Source: Opisthorchis felineus
Taxonomy: Eukaryota > Platyhelminthes > Trematoda > Opisthorchiida > Opisthorchiidae
Length of the DNA stretch: 64,000 bases
Direction of reading: 5' to 3'
NCBI GenBank assembly: GCA_004794785.1
Contig: SJOL01006434.1
Span: 617,645-681,644, forward strand
Of this stretch, positions 54,037 to 63,045 are shown one piece after another. The position numbers and the translations under genes were made by a program. Under the pieces are notes generated by a model. It was given only the letters and a program-made list of their open reading frames with translations, was not told the origin of the DNA and ran no database searches. The first letter of the stretch is position 1, and every line of letters begins with the position of its first letter.

Positions 54037-54346
54037 TAACGGCGGGTACTACTGATGAGGCATGCGAGTAGTATGTGGTTTTCTCGTAACTCCGCCTCGT
54101 GTCTAATGGAAGGTTAGGTTTATTACGGGACTGATGGAACTCTTTTGCAGCGTTCGTTTACACTTGCGTGATAGTCAATAAACATCCACGAAAGTTCAGG
54201 GAGACGCGCGAGGATGTTCCGTTTTTAAAAACAGCGTGAATATGAGACGTTTATTTTCCTGTCCAACAGTTTGTAACTGTTTTAGTTGGTGTTTTCTAAT
54301 AAACTACTCCACGGCGAAGGGCTTTCTTCTTTACACCGATATACCA
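54037..54346 (+). repeat. Solo Ty3/gypsy LTR
   Basis: The plus strand here aligns over its whole length (about 310 bp) with the reverse complement of the LTRs at 55420-55737 and 59200-59510, so its sense strand is plus. Shared landmarks in order are GGTACTACTGATGAGGCAT-like sequence at the start, CTCCGCCTC, TTTGCAG.GTTCGTT, AAAGTTCA, TTTTTAAAAAC..TG near the middle, GAGACGTTTA, TTTGTAACTG and GGCGAAGGGC near the end. AATAAA at 54298-54303 is in the place of a polyadenylation signal, about 45 bases from the LTR end. No gypsy coding sequence adjoins it on either side, so it is a solo LTR left by recombination. ACCGATATA occurs at both edges (54030-54038 and 54335-54343). Confidence 0.8.
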
Positions 54347-54519
54347 AATATAATGAAAGCGGTGTGAACTTCAAACTGAAAAATGTTCGCGCTTTGGCGG
54401 GTGATGATGTCGCCTCAAAGGGCTGGGAAACGCTTGCAAGGCAGTTACCATGAGCAAATCTATGGACATCTTTCTCAGAAGGTTGTACATTAGGGTTCAC
54501 AAGATCAATAGAATAAATA

Positions 54520-55160
54520 ATGGGCCTATTCGAGGCATTAAATACCGCTCACCCAAACACCCAGGTAACAGTCAAGCACGAGGCGAACAACGCGGTTGCC
54601 TTTCTTGATACTTAACTGAGTCGTACGTTGGTTCATGAAAACCACAATTGGACCAGACACTACCTCGATTTATCTTATTTTGTGCCAATATGATGCAGGA
54701 TGGTTTTCGCTAAGACATTATACGGTACAGAGAGCAAAATTTGCTGAAATTAAATAACCCTAGTGGGATAGCTCACCTAGAATGGTCGAAAAAATGCGGA
54801 ACATTTTTAGCTCCAAAATCAGAAGTTTCCTCCTTGAAATGTAGGAGAGACGAGTTAAGCGTTCTGGTGAAGCAGCATCTAATCCTAGCCATTAAATAAA
54901 CCCAATGTACTACCCAACCTGTAGTCATCTACAGTTCTAACCGAATGTCGACCTCTGCGAGCAAGGTTTCTTACGCCATTCCCATTCACTTTCGCCGTTT
55001 TACGTGTGGATGTTCGGATACATATCCTCCCAGAAACAAAAAGCGTCTCTGACTCAAACAGGCGGAAGCTATCCAGGCTTTGCCAAACTCAAGTACAGAT
55101 TTAAATCCTGAGGCAGGTGAACGATCGATAACCGTCTGGTCGGTAATTCGTCGGGACCAA
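54520..55160 (+). mobile_element. Penelope-like retroelement, C-terminal fragment
   Basis: Reverse-transcriptase thumb followed by a GIY-YIG endonuclease, in PLE order, lying between the solo LTR and the gypsy element. It is 5'-truncated, without any catalytic reverse-transcriptase block. The endonuclease subtype differs from that at 23.1-23.7 kb, so it belongs to another PLE lineage. Confidence 0.75.
54520..55160 (+). pseudogene. PLE reverse transcriptase thumb and GIY-YIG remnant
   Basis: From 54520 the frame reads LFEALNTAHPN, VTVKHEANNAVAFLDT, then a TAA at 54613, and LVHENHNWTRHYLDLSYFVP in the same frame after it. This is the PLE segment with the ...LNTxHPNIxFTxExE...LxFLDT pattern and the Tyr-Arg-Lys-Pro-Thr-like region (here eroded). 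After a gap with frame changes comes FTCGCSDTY (54998-55024), the Cys-x-Cys head of the endonuclease in the lineages that use FTC-x-C rather than C-x5-C-x2-C. NKKRL and an ITVWSVIRRDQ tail follow, with stops between. The YIG triad is lost: the expected Tyr-Ile/Val-Gly-Arg reads YPPRN. No catalytic function remains. Confidence 0.75.
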
Positions 55161-55419
55161 GTCGGAGGGACGATCTTTACATAACCCGATAATATTTTCA
55201 AATGAACGTACAAAACCTATTTCCATAATTAGTCTCAACGCGTTAGAAGTTGGACCTGACTGGAAATCCAAAAGGCTGACTTGCTTTGATAACGGTAAGC
55301 TTTTCGTAGGAATGTTGGCTTCTCCGGCGGAATTTCGGATAAGTGATACTAGAAAAAACTGTGTAAAAGTTCATAAGAAGGAGGGATTAAGGGTTCCTTA
55401 GGTCTTATTTAATTTCACT
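55161..55419. other. Short gap between PLE fragment and gypsy LTR
   Basis: About 260 bases with no recognisable feature. It may hold the 3' tail of the PLE. No target-site duplication linking it with the far side of the gypsy element was found. Confidence 0.4.
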
Positions 55420-55737
55420 TGTATAGACTAATATGGTGGAAGGGGGAACGTCCTTCTCCGCGAAGTTATTTATCAGCAAACAGGAACTAAGCCGTTACAA
55501 GCCATTAGATACAAAAGTAAACATCTCATCTGCACAGAGTTTTTGAAAAGTGAACAATCACACATGTCCTCTTGAACTTTTCTGGACGTTAACTGATCAC
55601 GTAATAATAGTGAACGAATACTGCAAAGCGGTTTCATACTTTTCGTAGTAAACTTCGCCTTCCAACTGATGCGGAGGCGGAGCTTTGACATCAGACTATA
55701 GACTACTCATATGCCTCATCAGTAGTACACGCCGTCA
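55420..55737 (-). repeat. 3' LTR of the gypsy element (sense strand minus)
   Basis: Starts TGTATAGAC and ends GCCGTCA on the plus strand, 318 bp. It aligns along its whole length with 59200-59510. Well-kept blocks include AAAGTAAACATCTCA, CTGCACAGAGTTTTTGAAAA and TTCGCCTTCC. The polyadenylation-type signal of the other copies is changed here to AATAAC. Confidence 0.85.
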
Positions 55738-56329
55738 CACACGTTTGCAGCGTGGGTAGTCAGGAGGTCGGTGGTGCTCGATGTTCACAAGAATGTAGTA
55801 ACGGTACACGCCGGTCCTGAAATGAGCAGATGTGGAAATTGGTATCATTGGAACCACATGGCACACAAGGCACACATTCGCACAGGTTGGGTGACGCAAG
55901 AGAGGAGACCGTAGGGAGGCAACAACGTGTATGTATTGAAACCGAAACGACAAGCACAAGTCAAGTAGGGTACAAAAATAGCTCAAGGTAACTCAGAGGG
56001 ATGCACGAGCGGACTACTGCACTGTTTGTGGCTCGTGGTGGCTCATCAGGTGTACCTGCAATAGGGGGAGAGAGATACATTTATAACGTCGTGCGATAAA
56101 CACATGTTAATAGGTACACTCTAGGTTCAATTACGTCACACATTTCCCCTTCAAAGATCGCGCGCGTGTTGCCGATGTTCCCTTTGCCTCAGTCAGTTTG
56201 GCCTCAGCAGCCATAATATGCGGCATCTCTTTGGGTGTACAGTGCCAATGACGAAGCTTAGCGCAGTTTGTTCTTTTTGCCACTCAACAGATCTGAATTT
56301 AACAAACGTCTCCTCGACGGTCGGTAACA
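55738..56329 (-). other. Gypsy 3' internal region
   Basis: Sequence between the integrase frame and the 3' LTR. In one minus frame an open stretch (about 56170-56270) reads NCAKLRHWHCTPKEM and then an Ala/Thr-rich run, probably the end of the polyprotein. No clear polypurine tract is seen beside the LTR at 55738, which suggests that it has decayed. Confidence 0.45.
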
Positions 56330-57060
56330 TCAAAAAACCACCGACGTCCTAGAATCCGTGACCCCATTCCGTGGATTCTGATTATTTTTCATTTGACCTT
56401 CGCGCTTATGGTGAATGGGGGTGCCTTCCCACCTGCCGTTTATTGCTTGGTCCTTTCTTGAACGACTGTTATCTCGAGGTCTCCTCCTTTCATCTACTAG
56501 CTCCTCCGGAGACAGATATATTGTTTTGCGCAACCCGATTTCCTGATCATTTGGAAGGCGTGGATTTCGACCACACATCACCATGAATTGGGACTTTCCT
56601 GTGGTTGAGTGGATCGACGCACGATGTGCCAACAACACCGTCGGCCAAGTTGCTTCCCAGTCACCTCTTTTGGTCGCCAGCCACTCATGGATCGTCCCGT
56701 TATTGCGTTCAGTTAGGATGTTTTTTGGAGGAGGTAGGGTGCTATCCTTAGCCGCTCGATGCCCCGGGTGCTGCAGGCAACTCCTGATCTCTTCGCTCTT
56801 GGAACACGGCTTATGATCCGTAAGGATCATTTTTGGCACCCCTTGGTTAGCCAAGATGTGATGCATCGCCACTCTGCTGGTCGTCGTCACCCGATTATTT
56901 GTTACGGCTGCCACCTCGACCCACTGCAATAGGTGTTCTGCCGTTATTACGGTGTAGTGATTTCCACTGGATGTCACTGGAAAGTGGCCCATGACTTCGA
57001 TGAACCATATCTCTACAGGGATATGTTCCTATGGGTGAGTTGACCCTGTCGTATCCCCTT
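56330..57060 (-). pseudogene. Gypsy integrase remnant
   Basis: The open frame 56330-56992 gives 220 codons and the same frame extends upstream to about 57060 past one stop. The core begins MGHFPVTSSGNHYTVI, equivalent to the integrase start with a catalytic Asp before (Met)-Gly-Pro-Phe-Pro; the aligned residue here is not Asp. The second acid is kept in MILTDHKPCSKSEEI (residues 55-69). LTERNNGTIHEWL (92-104) keeps the third acid, Glu. WEATWPTVLLAHRASIHSTTG (112-132) and FMVMCGRNPRLP (135-146) are the typical segments after the core. The HHCC zinc region before the core survives only as a trace (CQLMKGDTTG). Confidence 0.82.
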
Positions 57061-57180
57061 TCATTAGTTGACACCGCTTATAGACCACCACGTAATCCAT
57101 CGCCTCAGTTCTCATCGCTGGTCAGTAGGCCCTCTACAAGAATAAGCAGTATGTCTTGGTGCACCTGGTGTTTGCCACCT

Positions 57181-57940
57181 CTAGCGTTCGAAAGTCGGCT
57201 TCCGTCCCAAGACATGAGGTACCACGGGGAGTACGACATGTGAATTGTTCGCGTCCCAGGATGTTATGCCAGCTTTACTCAGGTTCAGTTTATCGAAATG
57301 CTCCTGAAAGGCCTCCAGTTTTCTGTGTCCCTCCGTCATACAGGGCGGCTGTGACATTTCGTAGTGCATGGTCTTGTCTTTTTGTTTGCAACAACCTTCC
57401 GGAATTCAGTTAGATGACGACGCTGTTGGCGCTTATCATGACCTTCATGGCCTCATCTACAGCCTTCGGTCTTGACAGCCAATCAGCAGGAGGTTCTTCT
57501 TCCCCGGCATCTGCCAGATCATGAATTCCCTGTAGACGACGATATCGTTCCCATACACAGTAACCTTCTGCATTCCCTTCGGTAAACCAAGTATCTAGCG
57601 CCAAAAAGGTAAATGGTGCTCTCAAAAAATCGAACAACATCCATCTAAATTGATACTGGATGCCCCCTACAGTGAAGCCCGTTTTGTCCAGGTCTTGTGA
57701 TTTAACAGCTGGTTGCCAGTATCCGGAACAAGATCCGAACACCGTGAAATATCGGGATTTCCGGGCCGAATCCATAATCTTTGCAACTCCATTTCTGGTC
57801 AGTCTATTCAAGTGACAAATATTTACTCAAAATCGGTAATACACTTTCACGAGCACTCTTGGCTTTCTCGGGTATGCCATTTCCCAACATTTCTTGAACC
57901 TGTTTACGGAACTCCCCCGTAGATGGAGCACTAGCTTATG
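57181..57940 (-). pseudogene. Gypsy reverse transcriptase remnant
   Basis: From the upstream side (plus ~57.93 kb): LRKQVQEMLGNGIPEKAKS, the segment before the fingers; a deletion; SRYFTVFGSCSGYWQPAVKS and DKTGFTVGGIQYQFRWM with APFTF, motifs A and B, in the frame 57410-57811. The catalytic Asp of motif A (Leu-Asp-Leu-x-Ser-Gly-Tyr) is Gly. The YxDD box is reached only after a change of frame, where it reads as GNDIVVY, with the first Asp changed to Asn. The thumb follows in the frame 57181-57369 (FQEHFDKLNLSKAGI, HVVLPVVPHVLGR). The frame ends there, and the integrase zinc region comes within ~130 bases, so RNase H is absent. Confidence 0.8.
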
Positions 57941-58074
57941 GGAACCTTAAGGTCGAAGTTTTTGGATGAGAGGGGGATTTCGCGTTCTATCCATGAACCT
58001 AAACCAAACTTATCTTCATCCTCTGTGAACAGTTCGGGGCACCTATCAGCCACGGACCGTACTGGCGGAATATT

Positions 58075-59191
58075 TCAGGACGGAAGCTTTTGGACACGTA
58101 GTTTGCTCACTGCGGTGCTTGTGTAATCTTCTAGCTTGATTGAGCCGTAATTTGTCATCAATTTGGTCTGCTTTATGTCCACCACAGATTCTACGCTCCG
58201 GAAGAAGTGTGCTGCCAAAAATATTTGCTTTATATCTGGGCTGATCAGAAAATCGTGCTGCACCGACCTGTCGTCTGGGCGCATTGAGTACAGTGACATT
58301 ACCTCATTTTCAGTGGGTATCCATCCAGTGCCCACATGGCTGGCGTAAAGCTTCGTGCCCTCGCTACACAGTGGCACCCCTTCCCGTCTACCGGTTAAGT
58401 ACAGCTCCCTCTGCTCGTCTATCGCAGTAACGTCCTGTGTCGTGGCCCGTGTCAGAGCACTGATCGCAACCCACCCGGGCAAAGCAGAGTAAGCCAAACC
58501 ATAGTTATCAACCGGTGGCTGGGTATGGAGACACTGATTCTCTCGGTATTCAGTCGTGCCAAAATTGTAGCATCCGCTCAGTTGAACGTGCCTTTGCCAT
58601 TCTGTCTTCATAGCGGTGAGCTTTTGGTTAGTCCGGAGCTTTTCTACTGATGAATCATCCCGTTCTTCTTGCGACTGCAACGTGGCTAGTGACGTCCTGA
58701 CAAATTCCCGTTCCAGATGCACCAGCTTCTCCACGCTCAATTGGCCGGTTTCTCTTGTCAGCCATAACTGGGCACCAAGCGTTGGCTGCGCACCTTCGAC
58801 GAGCTGGTCGGACAGAAACCACTGGCACGGCACTCCTTCCAGTCAGGCCGAGGCACGATCGAACTATTGCCTCACACCGGCGAGGAACGCTGTCGAGTCG
58901 CAACCCGGTCCCATTCTGGTTGTCTTAAACAGCCTCATAGCATCCTGGTGACCATCTGGTGTATCAAACTCCGCTGCAGGAGCTTTCTTCGTGGCAGGCC
59001 TGGCCATCTTCTGAGGGCCCCTGGAGACCCTCCTCAAGGGCCGCCTGCTGCCGGTCCCCGAGGGGGGTCTTTAGTACCGCCATCTTGCCTTAATTGGTCT
59101 TCAATACAGCCCCCTCCGCAGCGTCCTTGAAATCTTCCGAGAAAGTCCGTTAATCCTCATCTTCAAAAGGTTGTGGCCATGGGGCGTTCAT
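58075..59191 (-). pseudogene. Gypsy gag and protease remnant
   Basis: A possible start ATG lies at 59191-59189, only 8 bases inside the 5' LTR (MNAPWPQPFEDED, then a stop). Gag-like sequence continues in a second frame (MARPATKKAPAAEFDTPDG and onward) with two stops before 58834. The open part 58075-58833 (252 codons) carries a coiled-coil-like charged stretch, then CYNFGTTEYRENQCL (about residues 87-101), a CCHC zinc knuckle that has kept only its first and last Cys. The protease follows: YLTGRREGVPL is the segment before the active site, but the Asp-Thr/Ser-Gly triad is lost (SEGTK). HDFLISPDIKQIFLAAHFFRS and VVDIKQTKLMTNYGSIKL are the later protease strands. No primer-binding site is visible in the few bases after the LTR. 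Confidence 0.75.
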
Positions 59192-59199
59192 CCTAATCG

Positions 59200-59510
59200 T
59201 GTACACCACACCAAGTGAAAGCAGGAAGGCCCTTCACTGCAAATTTATTTATCAGCAACCAGGACCTAAGCAGTTACAAGCAATTGGACGCAAAAGTAAA
59301 CATCTCACCTGCACAGAGTTTTTGAAAAGTGAACACTCCAACACGTCCTGTGTAACTCTTCTGGACTTTAGTTGGCTGTTAAACAAGAGTAACCGATCAC
59401 TGCAACACAGTTTCTTCGTAGTAGCTTTCGCCTTCCGTCTGACGTGAGGGTGGAGCTCGGACATCAGACCATAGACTACTTGCTCACTTGGTCAGTTGTA
59501 TACACCGTCA
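59200..59510 (-). repeat. 5' LTR of the gypsy element (sense strand minus)
   Basis: 311 bp, TGTACACC to ACCGTCA on the plus strand, aligning along its length with 55420-55737. On the sense strand AATAAA (plus 59244-59249) sits about 45 bases before the LTR end, the same place as in the solo LTR at 54037. Confidence 0.85.
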
Positions 59511-62500
59511 AAATATTAGTGTTTGAATGTGCACTGAAATTTAGGGATGTTGTTCATTACGTTTTCTAGTCTTCCCTGTAACACTGAAATGAATTGACGC
59601 CATATATTTAAACGCAAACGGATGCCGCAAATACCAAAAAACTGAAAGGATGTGATGCTGTTTTTTGCCAAAGTGTAGAAAACAGTGGCCAAGGACTAAG
59701 GATTGGGTTTAGAGTCAGTACTTTCGGCCTGGTGCGATAGTATACTTGCGAGTGGCAAATGCAACTAATTTCCTACATTTACGTTGTGTGTTTAAAAAAT
59801 GCCGATAAATTGGCACATTTCTTTGAGAACCGGTCAGCGGTTTCACGGTCAAGAATGGTACAACTCAAAAGTCACAATTTTCTGGCAACGACTGCCAGAG
59901 AAAACCTCACCTCTTACACTTCTTTCTGCTTAGTTGGGTCAACCCTGGGTAGACGTGAACTTTGATAAGGATACTAAAACAATAAACATTAAGTCATTTA
60001 TACTTCAAAACCAACGAGCAGGACGCACGCAATTTTTCCGGTTGTACACAGCAATAATATTTTCTTCTTGTTCAACCAAACTGGCTGTGATGGACATACC
60101 ATCAACAATAAATATTCAGCCTATATTGGTCCATTTGCTGATCAAATTTGTGCCCTAAACATTCAATAAGTTTAAGGCCTGGCCGGTAAGCTTACTTTAA
60201 TAATGCACCTTCATTGTGGAAGAGTAGTCAAGGGGTTTCAAGGAAGCTGACTGTGATCTGCACGTTATAGCTTTGGAAAACATTTTATCAAATTCTTGTG
60301 GACGGTGCAAAAAAAGGGCCAAACCCGTGCGCCGAACCGTACAAAAGTTGTCTGGCGGTTACTCGTTACATCACTGTAATATTCCGCATTAGCATAAATT
60401 CGTGCTTAGGCAGTTAGAGCCATCAATGTCGCTTCTGTCATTCAAAACCTGTTACGGGTTTTGTACTTCACGTCTGCAGCTCACCCGTCTACCTGAACCA
60501 TTCACTTAAAGCGCTTTCCAATAATGCAATCATTATTGTCTCGCCTATGATGGTGATCGTCTGTTGTCCCAAACTTGTCTACCCCCGGATATGGCCTATT
60601 TGGAGAGATACAATCAGTTCACCCCTCTGGACTTGCCGTTTCAAGAAAGGTGTAACCAACTGTGCTAAACTGTTAGGGCAAATCTGCGTTTTTTCATTGA
60701 GCGAACATGCCGCTCAGCTGAATAAGCAGCTTGGGCAAATTCCTCGTCCATCCCCTGGGACTAGCTAGAATTAACTAAGTGAAGATTTGAAGACAACTTC
60801 CACCCAGCTTTCCAGCTTTCTGTCACATTACATTTACTCTCTGTGGTAAGGAGTTAGCCCTCGCTCAAAATAGGAAATCAATAAGCAATGCCATTTAAAA
60901 CCCGGGTCAGATCGTTCATAAAACGCTATAAACATTCATGAGCATCTTATTTTATCGGCAACAAGACACTCCGGATTAGGAGAGTTCATATAGAGTGGAC
61001 ATGTTCGACTGAGATCTAGACGATGCTATTGTTACCAATTTGGCGATCCCTGATTCACAGTCCCCCAATATACTTGTAGAGTGTTTCAATCCCGTCCAAT
61101 CAGCGAAAACGCGTTTGTCACCAGAGCTAAATTACAAGGCATTCTATATTTTCTTGAAGGTTCTACCCGGTCTGAAAGATCTCCTCGCCGTAAGATATTA
61201 CGTAAGAAAATCCTCGCATTTTATTCGTCCACATAAACACCTGTCACTGTATCGCATTATCTCATATCACCTCATTTACCTGGCAAGTTTCTCCCTGATC
61301 GTCTTTATTTATCGTGCCGCTGAGACATACAGACTATTCTTGAGGTAGCGAAATACACTCATTTTCAAACAAATCTTGTTTTTACATGAGACCCACCTGG
61401 AACCCACCTGAATCTCTCGAGAGCCACCGTAGAATTTTTAACGACCTTCTGAGTAGCATATTATGTCTATCCTTGAGGTAGTTCTTTAACAGATTTTTAT
61501 GCATAATTAACCACAGTTTCACCAGCCTAACAGAACGCCATTGGTACGACGAAAATATGCCAGTGAAACGAACATGGATATCTATGGCCAGAGGCGCTCG
61601 ACCGTGTTCGGACATATTCAAAAGTTTGTCGCAAAATACAACAGTTTTAAACATCTCAAATAACATCCATCAGGCTTGTTATTCGGCCCTTTGAGCATTC
61701 CCCCTATATCCTCGGCCTACACCGCAGTACCAGCTGGGACCACAAGATGGACAAGCATCATTCGAGGTATGTGATTATGAACATGCTCCTTCTCTCACAG
61801 CCATAGAACATTTCCCCTATTACGGGCACGTGTGAGTGAAAGACTACTTGTTTTAACCCAACCATTGGTCGAATAAATAGCTAAATTACCGGTTATACTT
61901 CTTTAGAGGTGCGCACCGTGGGCGATGGATGGTACCTGGTTGGAATACGAGCCGGCTGGCTGGGGTGCACTTTCGATATTTCTCAGGTTATTCACGCTGT
62001 GCTCCCATTTTCCGCCATTCTTTCTGCGTACCATAGTTGTTTCTACGTCATGCAAACAACTAATGAGCAATGACTATGATCCAGTCACTAGAAGCAATAC
62101 TGCACGAAAAACCCATGGTAGTTGTATGGGTTTCAGGCGCGTGTATCGCGCTTCTTTTACTAGCATTTTCCAGCGACTGGAAAAGGGTGGGCTTTTGGTG
62201 CCGCCGGACTCACCAGTACAAGTATTCTACATCTGCATATTTACATGGCTCTACCCTTGCTAGATTTTTTGGCCACCAGTGCATCAGCACGTTGACCATA
62301 GTTAACGACTCATTGCGATAGGCGTGGTAACGCTTTTGCGACGTTTTTGTTCCTCATAAGTTTGTCAGGAACCAGTGTGCAAACGCAACCATAATTTCAT
62401 ACCTGTTAGAGAATTATAATATTTTTGCTAGAAGATGTACTGCTGCTCAGGACAACGTGTTTCAAAAAGAATACTTCGATCCAACGAATGTCAGGTTGCC

Positions 62501-62984
62501 ATGGCGTTAGATTTTACACTCTGAGATTCGGTCAATCAGAATAACCCAAGCTATTCTCAACGTTAGTTGTAAGTAGGGTTGTGCGATCAAATGATTCAGT
62601 TTGGTCCATCTATCCAGGACGAACGGTATTCGCAAGCTGGAACCGAATTTTAAAAAGTTACGACGTCTTCAAGGTTGCCACTACACAGTGAAGAATGTCT
62701 ATGCATAATGAATCGTTCTGCAAATTATTTTCAGGGGTGATTTGTTCGAGTGAGCGAATCTTCAAGGTCAACAACCCTCACCGACTGTGAAAACGGTGCC
62801 CATGTAATAAGATATCACGAATTGCGGTAAAGCTTGAATCGCTTAAAATGGATGAAATCTTCGGATAGCTCTGCAGCTGAAATGATTCATTGAGCTTTCC
62901 AGAAACCACATGGTCCTTGTGAAAGCGAAACATGCGCGGGTGCCACCCCTGTAAATAATTTTTGCCATTTATAATAATGTTTAT
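59511..62984. other. Unassigned DNA, no recognisable gene
   Basis: The longest frames are 112 codons (61925-62263, plus) and 102 codons (61040-61348, plus), without a known motif. No transposon domain was recognised. Confidence 0.5.
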
Positions 62985-63045
62985 TCCCAACTTGTAGGCG
63001 GCATGCCGTCAGGCATGATCATAAGGTTACAGTCTGAATAAAAGC
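62985..63045 (+). mobile_element. 3' fragment of the tRNA-derived SINE family
   Basis: GGCGGCATGCCGTCAGGCAT followed by AAGG.TACAGTCTGAA matches, with a few changes, the last ~45 bases of the SINE at 13988-14178 (GGTGGCATGGCAGCTAGGCA ... GGGTGCTACAGCTGAA). No tRNA-like head is seen upstream, so the copy is truncated. The match is short and therefore only moderately secure. Confidence 0.4.

Larger units (their letters stand above)
55420..59510 (-). mobile_element. Ty3/gypsy LTR retrotransposon, short degraded copy
   Basis: Bounded by two related direct LTRs that begin TG and end CA, and holding gag, protease, reverse transcriptase and integrase in the gypsy order (integrase last) on the minus strand. 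Total length is about 4.1 kb, shorter than the usual ~5 kb, because RNase H and part of the reverse transcriptase are gone. The flanks (before 55420 and after 59510) do not share an obvious 4-6 bp duplication. The two LTRs differ at many positions, so the insertion is old. Confidence 0.88.

Noticed and set aside
55473..55691. Similar 72- and 70-codon minus-strand frames at 55473-55691 and 59252-59464
   Set aside because: Their similarity comes from being inside the two LTRs. LTRs do not normally encode a protein and the frame is not kept in the other LTR copies.
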